A stretch of 64,000 bases of DNA from Gemmatimonadales bacterium (GTDB taxonomy: Bacteria; Gemmatimonadota; Gemmatimonadetes; Gemmatimonadales; GWC2-71-9). The notes beneath the pieces were generated by a model. That model was not told the DNA's origin. It did not search any database and saw nothing but the letters and a program-made list of their open reading frames with translations. The position numbers and the translations under genes are program-made. The stretch lies in assembly GCA_036500345.1 (NCBI GenBank), contig DASYCE010000026.1, forward strand, positions 157,782 through 221,781, in the 5' to 3' direction. Positions 25,952 to 35,657 of this stretch are shown piece after piece (positions within the stretch are counted from its first letter, which is position 1; each line of letters starts with the position of its first letter).

Positions 25952-28045
25952 TCAGATACCGCTCTTGGCGTCCTTCGCTCCACCCGCCGAGGCACGGGCG
26001 AGATCGCGGGCAGCCTGGGCCATCCACTGCACCCGCTGTCCATCGGTCGCCGACTTGGCGTCGCCGTCGAGCTGCGTGGCAATCTTGTTGAGCTCGCTCG
26101 CGCGGGCGGCGCCGTGCGCCTTCTCTGCCGCGTCGATTTCCTTCCAGAGCGCTTCACGTCGCGCCTGGGGGAGGCCGTTGTCGCGGTCGAGCTGGTCGAG
26201 GTACGACTTGACGACGGGGAACGCCGCCGGCCAGACAAGCTTCGGCTGGTCCTGCGGGTTGAACTGGTCCATATGGATCAGCTTGGCCGCATCGATCTCG
26301 TTCTGGGAGAGGAACTCGCTCGGCGTCAGATCGAAGATGTCGATCCCGCGGGCGATTTCCGAGGCATAAATGTGGCCGTTGTACCAGTAGCCGCACCAGA
26401 ACCCGCCGATCACGATCCCGGTCGACTGCGAGTCGGCCTTCTCCGGGTGATTCGGAATCGGACCGCGATCGAAGTAGGCAATCTCCTGCACATGATCGGG
26501 ATTGCTGAAGTCGAAGACGTCGACGCCGCCCTGATACCACCCCTGCACCATGATGTCGCGACCGGGCACGGGCAACAGCGAGCCGTTGTGAGCGACGCAG
26601 TTTTCCGCTTCGGTCTGCGCAGCCGGCATCTTGAAATAGGCGTGGCGGGTCAGCTTGCCGTTGTTGATGGTGAAGACCGCGTCGCTGCCCCAGTTGAGCG
26701 GATCGATCGCGCGGCAACGCGCACCGGTACCGCCGCCCCACTCATCGGTGAAGACCACCTTCTTGGCGTCGTTGCTGAATGTCGCCGAATGCCAGAAGGA
26801 GAAGTTGGTGTCGCCGACAAAGTCGAGGCGGGTCGGATTGAGCGGGTTCTTGATGTCGAGCAGCAGGCCGAGACCGGCACAGGCGCCACCAGCGAGCCCG
26901 GCCGACGGATAGACCGTGATGTCGTGGCACTGATTCGGACCGGCATTCGGATCGCGCGGCGCGCCACCCCGGCCGCCGCGACCGGCAGCCCCCGCGGTAA
27001 AGCGTGTCACGATCGCCTGCATCGCTGCCTGTGAGTCAGCCGCCGTCGGTGCACCGGTGCCACCGCGCGCCTTCTCGATGCTGTCGATCACCGGCGTCAC
27101 CATTGCCGGCGGAAGCTGGGCAAGATTGATTCGGTCGGTCGGCGCGCCGCGCCCACCGCCCCGCCCACCCCGGCCCCGCGCCGCCGCGGTGTCGCCCGGC
27201 GGATTGCCGTGCGCCGGACCGTTGCTCCGCAATCCTTCGAAGATCCGTGCGCCCGCGACGACCTTCGCATCCTCGGGGTGTGCCAATGGCACCTTGATGA
27301 TCTCGATGCGGAAACGTGCCGAGTTGGTCGAGTCGCCGCGGTCGATGCATCCGGCCATCTCGTTTGAATCACGAACCCCGGAGGTGCCGGAGATATACAC
27401 GTAGAGATTGTTCTTGTCGTTGGGATCCTGTACCAGCGTGTGTGTGTGCGAGCCGCGGCAGTTCTGCACGTTGGCGACGACCTTCGGGTGCGCAATATCG
27501 GAGATGTCGAAGATACGGACGCCGATCATCCGGTCGGCGCCGCTCTGCACGCCACCGGCCTTGCAATCCTTCCGGTCGCCGGTGCTCTCGGACGAAATGA
27601 AGAGCAGGTTGCCCCAGACCGACGGATCGCCCTGCGAGGTGGGGCAATAGTACGCCGTCTTGATGAAGGGCTCCGAGGGGTTCGACACGTCCCAGATCTG
27701 GAAGCCGGAGAAATTCCCCTGGATGACGTAGTTCCCCTTGAACGCGAGATCGGAGTTCGCGTAGGTCAGGCCGCCGGCGTGATCGAAGACGTCCGGCTTG
27801 GCGTGATGCCCAACCAGTCGCATGTTCTTCTGCGCCGTACCTGCGTCATCGAATCCCGAGTGCAGACCGACGCGCGGGTCAGTGAGGGACGCGGCCATCG
27901 AATCGCGCGCTTCGGGAACGCCATTGCGCCCGTCGCGACTCGCCCTGCCCTGCGCCGAGAGTGTGGCGACCGACGCGGCCACAGCCAACGCCGATGCGCC
28001 GAGGATGCGGAGCCCGTGAAGAGCGCCAGAACGGATCGACTGCAT
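25952..28045 (-). CDS. Secreted LVIVD-repeat (beta-propeller) protein
   Basis: A 697-residue protein with a signal peptide ending near ATLSAQG. The body carries repeats of the LVIVD type: blades such as GFQIWDVSNPSEP, GVRIFDISDIAHP, GLLLDIKNPLNP and GVDVFDFSNPDHV, expected to form a beta-propeller. Two Gly/Arg-rich inserts (RGRGGRGGGRGAP and AGRGGRGGAP) break the blades in the middle. The last 100 residues are helical and charged. Function is unknown; such proteins are surface or periplasmic. It follows the DUF305 gene by six bases, so the two form one transcript. Confidence 0.85.
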   Translation of the reverse strand: MQSIRSGALHGLRILGASALAVAASVATLSAQGRASRDGRNGVPEARDSMAASLTDPRVGLHSGFDDAGTAQKNMRLVGHHAKPDVFDHAGGLTYANSDLAFKGNYVIQGNFSGFQIWDVSNPSEPFIKTAYYCPTSQGDPSVWGNLLFISSESTGDRKDCKAGGVQSGADRMIGVRIFDISDIAHPKVVANVQNCRGSHTHTLVQDPNDKNNLYVYISGTSGVRDSNEMAGCIDRGDSTNSARFRIEIIKVPLAHPEDAKVVAGARIFEGLRSNGPAHGNPPGDTAAARGRGGRGGGRGAPTDRINLAQLPPAMVTPVIDSIEKARGGTGAPTAADSQAAMQAIVTRFTAGAAGRGGRGGAPRDPNAGPNQCHDITVYPSAGLAGGACAGLGLLLDIKNPLNPTRLDFVGDTNFSFWHSATFSNDAKKVVFTDEWGGGTGARCRAIDPLNWGSDAVFTINNGKLTRHAYFKMPAAQTEAENCVAHNGSLLPVPGRDIMVQGWYQGGVDVFDFSNPDHVQEIAYFDRGPIPNHPEKADSQSTGIVIGGFWCGYWYNGHIYASEIARGIDIFDLTPSEFLSQNEIDAAKLIHMDQFNPQDQPKLVWPAAFPVVKSYLDQLDRDNGLPQARREALWKEIDAAEKAHGAARASELNKIATQLDGDAKSATDGQRVQWMAQAARDLARASAGGAKDAKSGI

Positions 28046-28051
28046 GCGATG

Positions 28052-28696
28052 CTACTCCTTGGTGTAGGCGGACAACATTCCCTGCATGACGCGAATCTCG
28101 GCCGACTGATCGGCCTGCACAGTATTGGCAAAGGCGAAGATATCGGCTTGCTGGCCGGCGTCGGCGTCGAAGAGCGACTGCACCATGCCGAGCGCGCCCT
28201 CGTGGTGCTGGATCATGAAGGTCAGGAAGAGCTGGTCGAAGGTGGCGCCCCGCGACGCATCGAGGAGGGCCATCTGATCGGGGGTGAGCATCCCGGGCAT
28301 CATGTGCATGCTCATGTCCATGGCGCCTTTGCTCATCCCCGGCATGTTCATCCCTGCCATCGACGTCGATGCGGTATCGTGATGGAGGTAGCCAAGAGGA
28401 TCGGGGGCGTCGAGGTGGCGCTCCAGGAGCCATCCCTGCATGAGCTTGATCTCGCTCTCCTGGGTCAGCGCCACCTTCTTGCAGAAAAGCGCGACCTGCT
28501 GGCTGGCGCCGTGGGTGTTGGCCCAACCGGCCATCGCCACGGCCTGCGCGTGATGGTAGATCATTCCCTGCATGAACTGGACGTCGGCTGCGGTGTAGTC
28601 GTGGGCTTGTGCTGCGGCAGGATGAGTCACGATGCACGATGCAACTATCGCGATAGCTGGCCAGAGATGGCGACTTCGTGGCGGGGACTCCCGCAT
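28052..28696 (-). CDS. DUF305 family secreted protein
   Basis: A 214-residue protein with a signal peptide (LWPAIAIVASCIVTHPAAAQA) and two helical halves of the ferritin-like DUF305 fold. Each half has the family His pair: MIYHHAQAVAMA and MIQHHEGALGMV. The middle is Met-rich (GMNMPGMSKGAMDMSMHMM), which suggests copper or another soft metal. Related proteins are linked with copper handling; direct evidence is lacking here. First gene of the two-gene DUF305-LVIVD unit. Confidence 0.88.
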   Translation of the reverse strand: MRESPPRSRHLWPAIAIVASCIVTHPAAAQAHDYTAADVQFMQGMIYHHAQAVAMAGWANTHGASQQVALFCKKVALTQESEIKLMQGWLLERHLDAPDPLGYLHHDTASTSMAGMNMPGMSKGAMDMSMHMMPGMLTPDQMALLDASRGATFDQLFLTFMIQHHEGALGMVQSLFDADAGQQADIFAFANTVQADQSAEIRVMQGMLSAYTKE

Positions 28697-28816
28697 CGTC
28701 GGAACGTGCTCCTCGCGGCGAGGTGAACGCAGAACTGTATCGTAAACAGAAGGGACGGCGCGCGCTACTGGCCCGAGCGACCACCACTCACCATCAGGGC
28801 GTCTGAAGCAGCTTTC

Positions 28817-29263
28817 CTACCGCCCAGTGCTTCCGAATCCGCCGCCGCCCCGATCGGTCGCCGGCAATTCGCTGACCTCGTGAAAGACCACCGGTTCCAC
28901 GCGTTGCACCAGCAGCTGCGCGATCCGTTCACCCCGACGGATCTCGAACGCCGCATCACCGTGATTGATCAGGATGACGCGAATCTCGCCGCGATAGTCG
29001 CTATCGACCGTGGCGGGCGAGTTGGGAAGCGAGATGCCGTGCTTGAGCGCCAATCCCGATCGCGGACGGAGTTGCAGCTCGTATCCGTGCGGAACGGCAA
29101 CGGCGAACCCGGTCGGCACGAGCTCTCGCGCCCCCGCCTCGATGGTGACGTCGACGGCCGACACGATGTCCATGCCGGCGGCACCAGCCGTGGCGCGTGC
29201 CGGGAGCGGCAACCCGGCGCCGTGAGGGAGCCGGGTGATGAGGACGGTGAGCGTGTCAGTCAC
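28817..29263 (-). CDS. dut: dUTP diphosphatase
   Basis: A 148-residue trimeric dUTPase converting dUTP to dUMP. All five motifs are present: [14 protein letters not shown], the uracil-binding [24 protein letters not shown], and the C-terminal [11 protein letters not shown]. The start is GTG. It follows ald on the same strand after 28 bases and is followed by a 120-base non-coding stretch before DUF305. Confidence 0.96.
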   Translation of the reverse strand: MTDTLTVLITRLPHGAGLPLPARATAGAAGMDIVSAVDVTIEAGARELVPTGFAVAVPHGYELQLRPRSGLALKHGISLPNSPATVDSDYRGEIRVILINHGDAAFEIRRGERIAQLLVQRVEPVVFHEVSELPATDRGGGGFGSTGR

Positions 29264-29291
29264 GCCGTGTCATACCGGGCACAGCGAAGGA

Positions 29292-30404
29292 CTACAGGAC
29301 CGTGTCGACATTGGTCGAGGGCAGCCCGAACGCTTCGGCAACACCGCCGTAGACGATTTTTCCGTCGACCACGTTGAGACCCAGCTTGAGGGCGCCGTCG
29401 CGCTTGCACGCTTCCTTCCACCCGTGCCGCGCCAGCTGGATCGCGTACGGCAGCGTGGCGTTGGTGAGCGCGAGCGTCGAGGTGCGCGGCACGGCGCCGG
29501 GCATGTTCGCCACGGCGTAGTGAAGGATCCCGTCGACGAAGTAGGTCGGGTCCTCGTGCGTCGTCGGCTTGATCGTCTCGACGCAGCCGCCCTGATCGAC
29601 CGCAACGTCGACGATCACGGCGCCCTTCTGCATGATGCCGAGATCGGCGCGCGTGACGAGATGCGGCGCCTTCTTCCCCGGAATCAGCACCGCACCGATC
29701 AGCAGGTCGGCATCGCGGATCGCCTCGAGGATGGTGTGACGGTTGGAGAAGACGGTGTTCACGTTCGCCGGGAGTACCTCGTTGAGATAGCGCAACCGGT
29801 CGAGCGACGTGTCGAGGATGGTGACGTTGGCGCCGAGCCCGGCGGCCATCTTGGCCGAATTGATTCCGACCACGCCGCCGCCGATGATGACCACCTTCGC
29901 GGGCGGAACACCTGGCACGCCGCCCAGCAGCACGCCGCGGCCACCGAAGAGCTTCTCGTTGTACTTGGCGCCTTCCTGCACCGCGAGACGACCGGCGACC
30001 TCGGACATTGGCGTGAGCAACGGCAGCTGGCCGCCGGGCAGCTGCACCGTCTCGTATGCGACCGCGATCGCTCCCGACTTCATCACTGCGCGCGTGAGCG
30101 GTTCATCGGCGGCGAAATGGAAGTAGGTGTACATCACCTGCCCCTTTTTCATCCGCGGCCACTCGACGCTGATCGGCTCCTTGACCTTGATGATCATCTC
30201 GGCGCGCGCCCAGGTATCATCGGCGCTCGGTGAGATCGTGGCGCCCGCCGCGGCGTAGGCATCGTCGGCAAATCCACTGCCGAGCCCGGCGCCGGTTTCG
30301 ACCAGCACCTGATGACCTTCGCGAACCAGCGCTTCGACGCCGGCGGGAACGAGACCGACGCGGTTCTCGTTGGTCTTGATCTCCTTGGGAACTCCGATCA
30401 GCAT
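29292..30404 (-). CDS. ald: Alanine dehydrogenase
   Basis: A 370-residue NAD-dependent enzyme interconverting alanine and pyruvate plus ammonia. It begins [17 protein letters not shown], with the active-site region in KVKEPI and the NAD-binding [33 protein letters not shown] and the C-terminal [14 protein letters not shown] also match. The ATG at 30404 is the family start; a ten-residue extension to 30434 runs toward the M16 gene and is unsupported. Confidence 0.97.
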   Translation of the reverse strand: MLIGVPKEIKTNENRVGLVPAGVEALVREGHQVLVETGAGLGSGFADDAYAAAGATISPSADDTWARAEMIIKVKEPISVEWPRMKKGQVMYTYFHFAADEPLTRAVMKSGAIAVAYETVQLPGGQLPLLTPMSEVAGRLAVQEGAKYNEKLFGGRGVLLGGVPGVPPAKVVIIGGGVVGINSAKMAAGLGANVTILDTSLDRLRYLNEVLPANVNTVFSNRHTILEAIRDADLLIGAVLIPGKKAPHLVTRADLGIMQKGAVIVDVAVDQGGCVETIKPTTHEDPTYFVDGILHYAVANMPGAVPRTSTLALTNATLPYAIQLARHGWKEACKRDGALKLGLNVVDGKIVYGGVAEAFGLPSTNVDTVL

Positions 30405-30447
30405 CGTCAACTCGCTTCTGCGCCAGCGGCGCACCTGGGGATGCAGG

Positions 30448-31716
30448 TCAAGCCGGCCCGAGCCGGACGGTCGTCATGCGCTCCGGGGGGAGGAAGTGCG
30501 CGGCAAGCGCCGAGGTTTCCTCCAGAGTCACGCCGTCGACGAGGCGGAGCACCTCGTCGATCGAACGGTACCGCTCGTCGTTCAGGACGTGCACGGCAAG
30601 ACGGTTCATCCGGCTCACCGTGCTTTCCAGCGCCAGCATCACGCTGCCCTTGAGCTGGCCCTTGGCATCACGCAGCTCATCCGCCGGGATCCCGTCGCGC
30701 GAGACAGTGGCGAGCTCGTCGGCAATGACGGTGAGCGCCTGATCGGCCGTCGATGGTTGTGTGCCGACATAGATGCCGAAGACGCCAGCGGCGCGATACG
30801 ACGCGTGCCAGGCGTGAATCGCGTAACAGAGGCCGAGTTCTTCGCGGACCCGCTGAAAGAGGCGGCTCGACATCCCGCCGCCGATCACCGCCGTCAGCAG
30901 CGCGAGCCCCCAGCGGCGATCGTCGGCGGCGTCGACGGTATCGGTCCCGACGATGGCGTGCACCTGTTGCAGGTCACGCTCTTCGCGCCTGGTGACGCCG
31001 CGGCTCGCGGTGGCAGGGAGCACTCCCGCCCGCGGAGCGCGCGGTTCGCCCGCCATCCACCCTTCGCCTTCGAGGAGGTCGAGTACCTGCTCATGTTCAA
31101 TACGTCCGGCCACGGAGATCACTGCGTTTCCCGGATAGTAGCCATGCTGGTGGACGTCGCGCAGGTCGCCGACGCCGATGTCGTTCACCGTTTCCGGGGT
31201 GCCGAGAATCGAGTAGCCGTACGGGTGATCCGGCCAGAGCACTTCATTCCAGAGCTCGCCGACCAGATCGTCCGGCGTGTCGAGCACACCGTTCAATTCC
31301 TCGAGGACGACATTGCGTTCGAGCACGAGATCGGCGTCGCGCAGCAGCGGGCGGCGCACCAGGTCGGTGAGGACATCGACGGCGAGCGGCAGGTCGGCAT
31401 CGAGCACGTGCGCCTGGAACCCGGTGTGATCGCGCGAGGTGAACGCATCGAGCGAACCGCCGCGCGATTCGAGCGACAGCGCAATCTCGCGCGCCGTCCG
31501 CCGTTCGGTGCCCTTGAAGACGAGATGTTCGAGGAGGTGAGAAACACCCATGCGCGCGCGCGGCTCGTGGCCGCTTGCGGTGCGAACCCAGATCCCCGCC
31601 GCGGCAGACCGGACGCCCGGAAGGCGTTCGGTCACCACGACGAGGCCATTGCGGCAATCGGTCCGAAAAAGCGCGTCGTCAAGCTGGACGGTGCGCCCCT
31701 GCGAACGATCGCTCAC
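30448..31716 (-). CDS. M16 family zinc metallopeptidase
   Basis: A 422-residue pitrilysin/processing-peptidase-type enzyme. The inverted zinc motif HLLEH (60-64) and the downstream ligand Glu in [11 protein letters not shown] are intact. The C-terminal half has the second M16 domain with [16 protein letters not shown]. It resembles the M16 protein (PqqL/YmxG-like) encoded next to pnp in many bacteria. The GTG at 31716 overlaps the pnp stop as GTGA; the much longer open frame to 32424 runs antiparallel in frame to pnp codons and is not coding. Probably cytosolic or membrane-near; the substrate is unknown. Confidence 0.93.
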   Translation of the reverse strand: MSDRSQGRTVQLDDALFRTDCRNGLVVVTERLPGVRSAAAGIWVRTASGHEPRARMGVSHLLEHLVFKGTERRTAREIALSLESRGGSLDAFTSRDHTGFQAHVLDADLPLAVDVLTDLVRRPLLRDADLVLERNVVLEELNGVLDTPDDLVGELWNEVLWPDHPYGYSILGTPETVNDIGVGDLRDVHQHGYYPGNAVISVAGRIEHEQVLDLLEGEGWMAGEPRAPRAGVLPATASRGVTRREERDLQQVHAIVGTDTVDAADDRRWGLALLTAVIGGGMSSRLFQRVREELGLCYAIHAWHASYRAAGVFGIYVGTQPSTADQALTVIADELATVSRDGIPADELRDAKGQLKGSVMLALESTVSRMNRLAVHVLNDERYRSIDEVLRLVDGVTLEETSALAAHFLPPERMTTVRLGPA

Positions 31717-33794
31717 GGCTTGGGAATCAGCGCTTTCCGGGACAACCGCATCCGGCCGCGCTCGTCGACCTCGAGCAGCTTGACCTGCACGATATCGCCC
31801 TTCTTCACGACATCCTCGGTCTTCTCGACCCGCTTGTGGTCGAGTTCCGAGATGTGCAGCAGCCCTTCCACGCCCGGCATGATCTCGATGAACGCGCCAA
31901 ACGCGGTGATGCTCTTGACCGGACCTTCGTAGACCGTACCCACGATCGGCTCGGCGACGATCGCCATCACCATCTCGCGTGCCTTGCTTCCGGCTTCGGC
32001 GCCCACTGCCGCGATGGTCACCAGACCGGTGTCGTCGATGTTGACCTTGGCACCCGACGCGTCCTGGATCCCGCGAATGGTCTTCCCCTTCGGTCCGATC
32101 ACGTCGCCGATCTTGTCCGGCTTGATCTGGATCGTGATGATTCGCGGCGCCCACGGCGACATCTCGGCGCGGTGCGTCGGGAGAACCTTGTTCATCTCGC
32201 CGAGGATGTGGAGGCGACCCTTGCGCGCCTTCTCCAGCGCGTCGCGCATGATGTCGAGCGACATCCCTTCGATCTTGATATCCATCTGGATCGAGGTGAT
32301 CCCGCTCTCGGTCCCTGCGACCTTGAAGTCCATGTCGCCGAGATGATCCTCGGTGCCGAGGATGTCGGTGAGGATCGCGATCCGGTCGCCTTCCTTGATC
32401 AACCCCATCGCCACACCCGCGCACGCCGACTTGATCGGCACGCCGGCATCCATCAGCGCCAGCGATCCGCCGCAGACGGTCGCCATCGACGACGAGCCGT
32501 TCGACTCGAGCACCTCGGAGACGAGGCGGATCGTGTACGGGAAATCCTCGAAGTGCGGCAGCAACGGCTGCAGCGCGCGCTCGGCGAGTGCACCGTGCCC
32601 GATTTCGCGCCGCGACGTGCCGCGCATCGGCTTCACTTCGCCGGTGGAGTACGGCGGGAAGTTGTAGTGGAGCATGAACGACTTGGTGTGCAGCCCGGCG
32701 ACGTTGATGCCGTCGAGCTTCTGCTCGTCGTCGGCGGTACCGAGCGTCGTGACCACGAGCGCCTGGGTTTCGCCCCGGGTGAAGAGCGCTGACCCGTGCG
32801 GCCTCGGCAGGACGTGGGCTTCGACGGTGATCGGACGAATCGTGTCGCCGTCGCGTCCGTCAACGCGCTCACCCTTGGTGAGGATCTGCTCGCGCATCAC
32901 CCGGTACTCGACATCCTCGAGTTCACCCGCGATCTCCTTGGCACGATCCGGGAATTCCTCGGCGAGCCCGGCGACCACGTCCTTGCGGACCGTCGCGAGT
33001 CCCTCGCTGCGCCCAGCCTTGTCCTTGGCGTTCATCGCCTTCGCCATCGACTTCTCGGCAAGTGCGCGCACGCGCTTGACGAGCGCTTCGTCCTTCGCGA
33101 CCGGCGCCCATTGCATCTTCGGCTGGGCATTCTTCGCCACCAGATCGGTGGTGTGCTTCACCAGCTCGCGAATGCCGTGCTGCGCCACCTGCAGCGCCTC
33201 GACGACCTGCGCTTCCGAAATCTCGAGCGCGCCGCCTTCGACCATCAGGATCGAGTCGGCCGAGCCGCTGACGATCATGTCGAGTGACGAGAATTCGAGC
33301 TGCTGGAAGGTCGGGTTGAGCACCCATTTGTCCTCGATCCGTCCCACTCGCACCGCGGCAATCGGACCGCTCCACGGCACTTCGGAGAGGGACAGTGCCG
33401 CCGACGCGGCGAAGACACCGAGGACATCGGCGTCGTTCTCCTGGTCGGCGGAGATCACGGTCACGAAGACCTGGACCTCGTTCTTGAACCCTTCCGGGAA
33501 GAGCGGCCGGATCGACCGGTCGATCACCCGCGCGGAGAGGATTTCACCGTCGGAAGGGCGTCCCTCACGCTTCAGCCATCCGCCCGGAATCTTGCCGGCA
33601 GCGTACTGCTTCTCGCGGTATTCGACCGTGAGCGGAAAGAACGGAAGGGTGGAGATGTTGGGAGAGACGGTGACGGCGGCGAGGACAACGGTTTCTCCGA
33701 ACTGGATGAGAACCGACCCTGCGGCCTGCTTGGCGAGGCGGCCGGTCTCGATGACCATGGGCCGCCCCGCGAACTGCGTTTCAATGCGCTGCAC
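31713..33794 (-). CDS. pnp: Polyribonucleotide nucleotidyltransferase (PNPase)
   Basis: A 693-residue 3'-5' exoribonuclease. Two RNase PH domains are present; the second carries the phosphorolytic GTSRREIGHGALAERAL. A KH domain (IGPKGKTIRGIQDASGAKVNID) and an S1 domain (GTVYEGPVKSITAFGAFIEIMPGVEGLLHIS) complete it. Length is normal. It follows rpsO, as in most bacteria, with a hairpin terminator between the two that would set the rpsO to pnp ratio. Confidence 0.98.
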   Translation of the reverse strand: MQRIETQFAGRPMVIETGRLAKQAAGSVLIQFGETVVLAAVTVSPNISTLPFFPLTVEYREKQYAAGKIPGGWLKREGRPSDGEILSARVIDRSIRPLFPEGFKNEVQVFVTVISADQENDADVLGVFAASAALSLSEVPWSGPIAAVRVGRIEDKWVLNPTFQQLEFSSLDMIVSGSADSILMVEGGALEISEAQVVEALQVAQHGIRELVKHTTDLVAKNAQPKMQWAPVAKDEALVKRVRALAEKSMAKAMNAKDKAGRSEGLATVRKDVVAGLAEEFPDRAKEIAGELEDVEYRVMREQILTKGERVDGRDGDTIRPITVEAHVLPRPHGSALFTRGETQALVVTTLGTADDEQKLDGINVAGLHTKSFMLHYNFPPYSTGEVKPMRGTSRREIGHGALAERALQPLLPHFEDFPYTIRLVSEVLESNGSSSMATVCGGSLALMDAGVPIKSACAGVAMGLIKEGDRIAILTDILGTEDHLGDMDFKVAGTESGITSIQMDIKIEGMSLDIMRDALEKARKGRLHILGEMNKVLPTHRAEMSPWAPRIITIQIKPDKIGDVIGPKGKTIRGIQDASGAKVNIDDTGLVTIAAVGAEAGSKAREMVMAIVAEPIVGTVYEGPVKSITAFGAFIEIMPGVEGLLHISELDHKRVEKTEDVVKKGDIVQVKLLEVDERGRMRLSRKALIPKP

Positions 33795-33827
33795 GATGTT
33801 CCTTCAATGCGTATGAGCACTCCAATA

Positions 33828-33863
33828 CACAAAAGGCGTCCCACAGTGCTCGCGTGGGACGCC
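33828..33863 (-). terminator. Intercistronic terminator/attenuator between rpsO and pnp
   Basis: A perfect ten-base stem pairs GGCGTCCCAC (33835-33844) with GTGGGACGCC (33854-33863) over a nine-base loop. Read leftward it ends in TTTT. Some transcripts must read through, since no other promoter for pnp is evident. Confidence 0.8.
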
Positions 33864-33882
33864 CTGCAGCTTCAGCACCGGA

Positions 33883-34140
33883 TCAATTCCGGAGGCCGAG
33901 TTCTGTGACCAGTGACCGATAGGCCGAGAGATCGCGGCTCTTGAGATAGTTCAAGAGCCGGCGCCGCGTGCCGACCATCTTCAGCAACCCCTGCCGACCG
34001 TGGTGGTCCTTGGAGTGGGTGCGGAAGTGCTCGGTGAGGTCGTTGATCCGCGCCGTCAACAGGGCAATCTGGACCCGGGTCGACCCGGTGTCGGTGTCAT
34101 GCTGGCGGTGCTTCTCGATGACGGGCTGCTTCTCGATCAT
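33883..34140 (-). CDS. rpsO: Ribosomal protein S15
   Basis: 85 residues, the primary 16S-binding protein of the small-subunit platform. [37 protein letters not shown] and RRRLLNYL are the family signatures. AGGA lies ten bases before the ATG, and a good sigma-70-type promoter is 55 bases upstream. Followed by a terminator and pnp. Confidence 0.98.
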   Translation of the reverse strand: MIEKQPVIEKHRQHDTDTGSTRVQIALLTARINDLTEHFRTHSKDHHGRQGLLKMVGTRRRLLNYLKSRDLSAYRSLVTELGLRN

Positions 34141-34194
34141 TCCATGTCCTGAGTCAAGCTGCGCTTACACTTAGGTCTTCTCTGATAGCCTTCT

Positions 34195-34223
34195 AGAATA
34201 TGAAGATCGAGCCCGAATCGCAA
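34195..34223 (-). promoter_or_regulatory. Sigma-70-type promoter of rpsO-pnp
   Basis: On the minus strand TTGCGA (34223-34218) and TATTCT (34200-34195) are separated by exactly 17 bases. The predicted start gives a leader of about 48 bases before rpsO. Confidence 0.7.
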
Positions 34224-34280
34224 GGGGGAGATCGCCCGCGCCAGCGGCACAGACGCCGTCGCCTAGGAGGAGCTCGGGAA

Positions 34281-35657
34281 TCAGCGCCCGAACAGTCGCC
34301 AGATGTCGTTCTTGAAGGCGATCGCCATGAGCAGGACCACCAGTGCGAGCCCGACCATCGAAAACGCCTCCCTGATAGCGGTCGGCAGCGGCCGGCGGAT
34401 GACCCCCTCCACCAGAAGGAAGAGGAATGCTCCGCCGTCGAGAATCGGGATCGGCAGCAGATTCACGATGGCGAGGTTGACCGAGATCAGCCCGATGAAT
34501 GCCAGGAGGTTGTCGAACCCCTGGCGAGCCTCCTGGGCGGCCATCTGACCGACGAGGATCGGGCCGCCCACTTCCTTGGACGAGACATGACCGTCGGCGA
34601 TCCCGCGGAGGGTCCGGAAGATCGTCCCGGCAGACGAGACCGATGCGTGGGTCCCGGCCTTGAGCGCCCCCCACGGCCCCAGCGACTTGGTGAGATAGCG
34701 GGCCCGGCTTGCGACGCCGATCCGTCCGACCATCGGCGACGACGGGTCATCGGGGATCTGGTGCTCTGCCTTGGGGGTGATGGTGAGGTCGCGCTGCTCA
34801 CCGTGCCGGATCACGGTGAGGTGCAGCGCCCGCCCTGCCGCGGGCTCGATCCGCTCGACCGCATCGGCGAAGGAGCGGATCGGCGCGCCATCGATCGCGA
34901 TGAGCGAATCACCGACGGCAAGCCCAGCCGCCTGCGCCGGCGTTCCGACGCCCACCTGGCCGATGACCGGTGATTGGGTCGGCTCGATGGCGGTCGCCAG
35001 CTCGGCCCGCTCACCCAGGGCGTCGCGGTGCAGCGGGATGACCAGATCGGACCGGCCGGCGAAGGCGATATCGACCTGGTTGTCGGACCCTTCCGCGATC
35101 CGCTCGGTGATGTCATCCCACGAGGTGACCGGATGCTTGTCAACCGACACGATGCGGGTGCCCGGCGGGATCGACGCCATCGCTGACGCCGCTGCGGGGA
35201 GTTCACTGGCCAGCACCCTTCCGATCGTCGTCGTCGGGTCGTAGCGCGAGCCGTTCTTCCACGCGAGGCCCGTGAAGATCACCAGCGCGAAGACCGCGTT
35301 GAACGTCACGCCGGCGAGGATGATGATCATCCGCTGCCACACCGGCTTCGCCTCGAAGACGCGATCGGGCGGAACGATTTCCGTTCCCGCGCTCCCTTCG
35401 AGCACCGACGACGCGGGCTCGGTTTCGCGCGAGGCCATCTTGACGTATCCGCCGAGCGGAAGCCATGCGATCGCCCACTCGGTTTCGCCCTGCCGGAACG
35501 AGAGCCCCGGAATCGGCTTGCCGAAACCGATCGCGAAGCGATGCACCCACACGCCGAACGACTTTGCGGCGACATAATGGCCAAACTCGTGCACCAGCAC
35601 GAGCACGCCGAGCACCACGGCGAGAATCACCACGGTGAAGAGCACGTTGCCGATCAT
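34281..35657 (-). CDS. rseP: Site-2 intramembrane protease RseP (M50)
   Basis: A 458-residue membrane metalloprotease. The zinc motif HEFGH is at 23-27 in the first helix and the third ligand is in the C-terminal NLLPIPILDGG. Two PDZ-like regions lie between them (around PPGTRIVSVDKHPV and AGLAVGDSLIAIDG). In other bacteria it cleaves anti-sigma factors in envelope stress. The ATG at 35657 overlaps the dxr stop by four bases; the longer frame to 35900 lies within dxr. The order cdsA-dxr-rseP is widely conserved. Confidence 0.95.
   Translation of the reverse strand: MIGNVLFTVVILAVVLGVLVLVHEFGHYVAAKSFGVWVHRFAIGFGKPIPGLSFRQGETEWAIAWLPLGGYVKMASRETEPASSVLEGSAGTEIVPPDRVFEAKPVWQRMIIILAGVTFNAVFALVIFTGLAWKNGSRYDPTTTIGRVLASELPAAASAMASIPPGTRIVSVDKHPVTSWDDITERIAEGSDNQVDIAFAGRSDLVIPLHRDALGERAELATAIEPTQSPVIGQVGVGTPAQAAGLAVGDSLIAIDGAPIRSFADAVERIEPAAGRALHLTVIRHGEQRDLTITPKAEHQIPDDPSSPMVGRIGVASRARYLTKSLGPWGALKAGTHASVSSAGTIFRTLRGIADGHVSSKEVGGPILVGQMAAQEARQGFDNLLAFIGLISVNLAIVNLLPIPILDGGAFLFLLVEGVIRRPLPTAIREAFSMVGLALVVLLMAIAFKNDIWRLFGR

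Noticed and set aside
27440..28726. A 428-codon plus-strand frame opposite the DUF305 and LVIVD genes
   Set aside because: Antisense to two exported proteins with signal peptides; shadow frame.
31717..32424. N-terminal extension of the M16 peptidase across pnp
   Set aside because: The extra 236 codons are a shifted frame of pnp, and the GTG at 31716 gives the normal protein.
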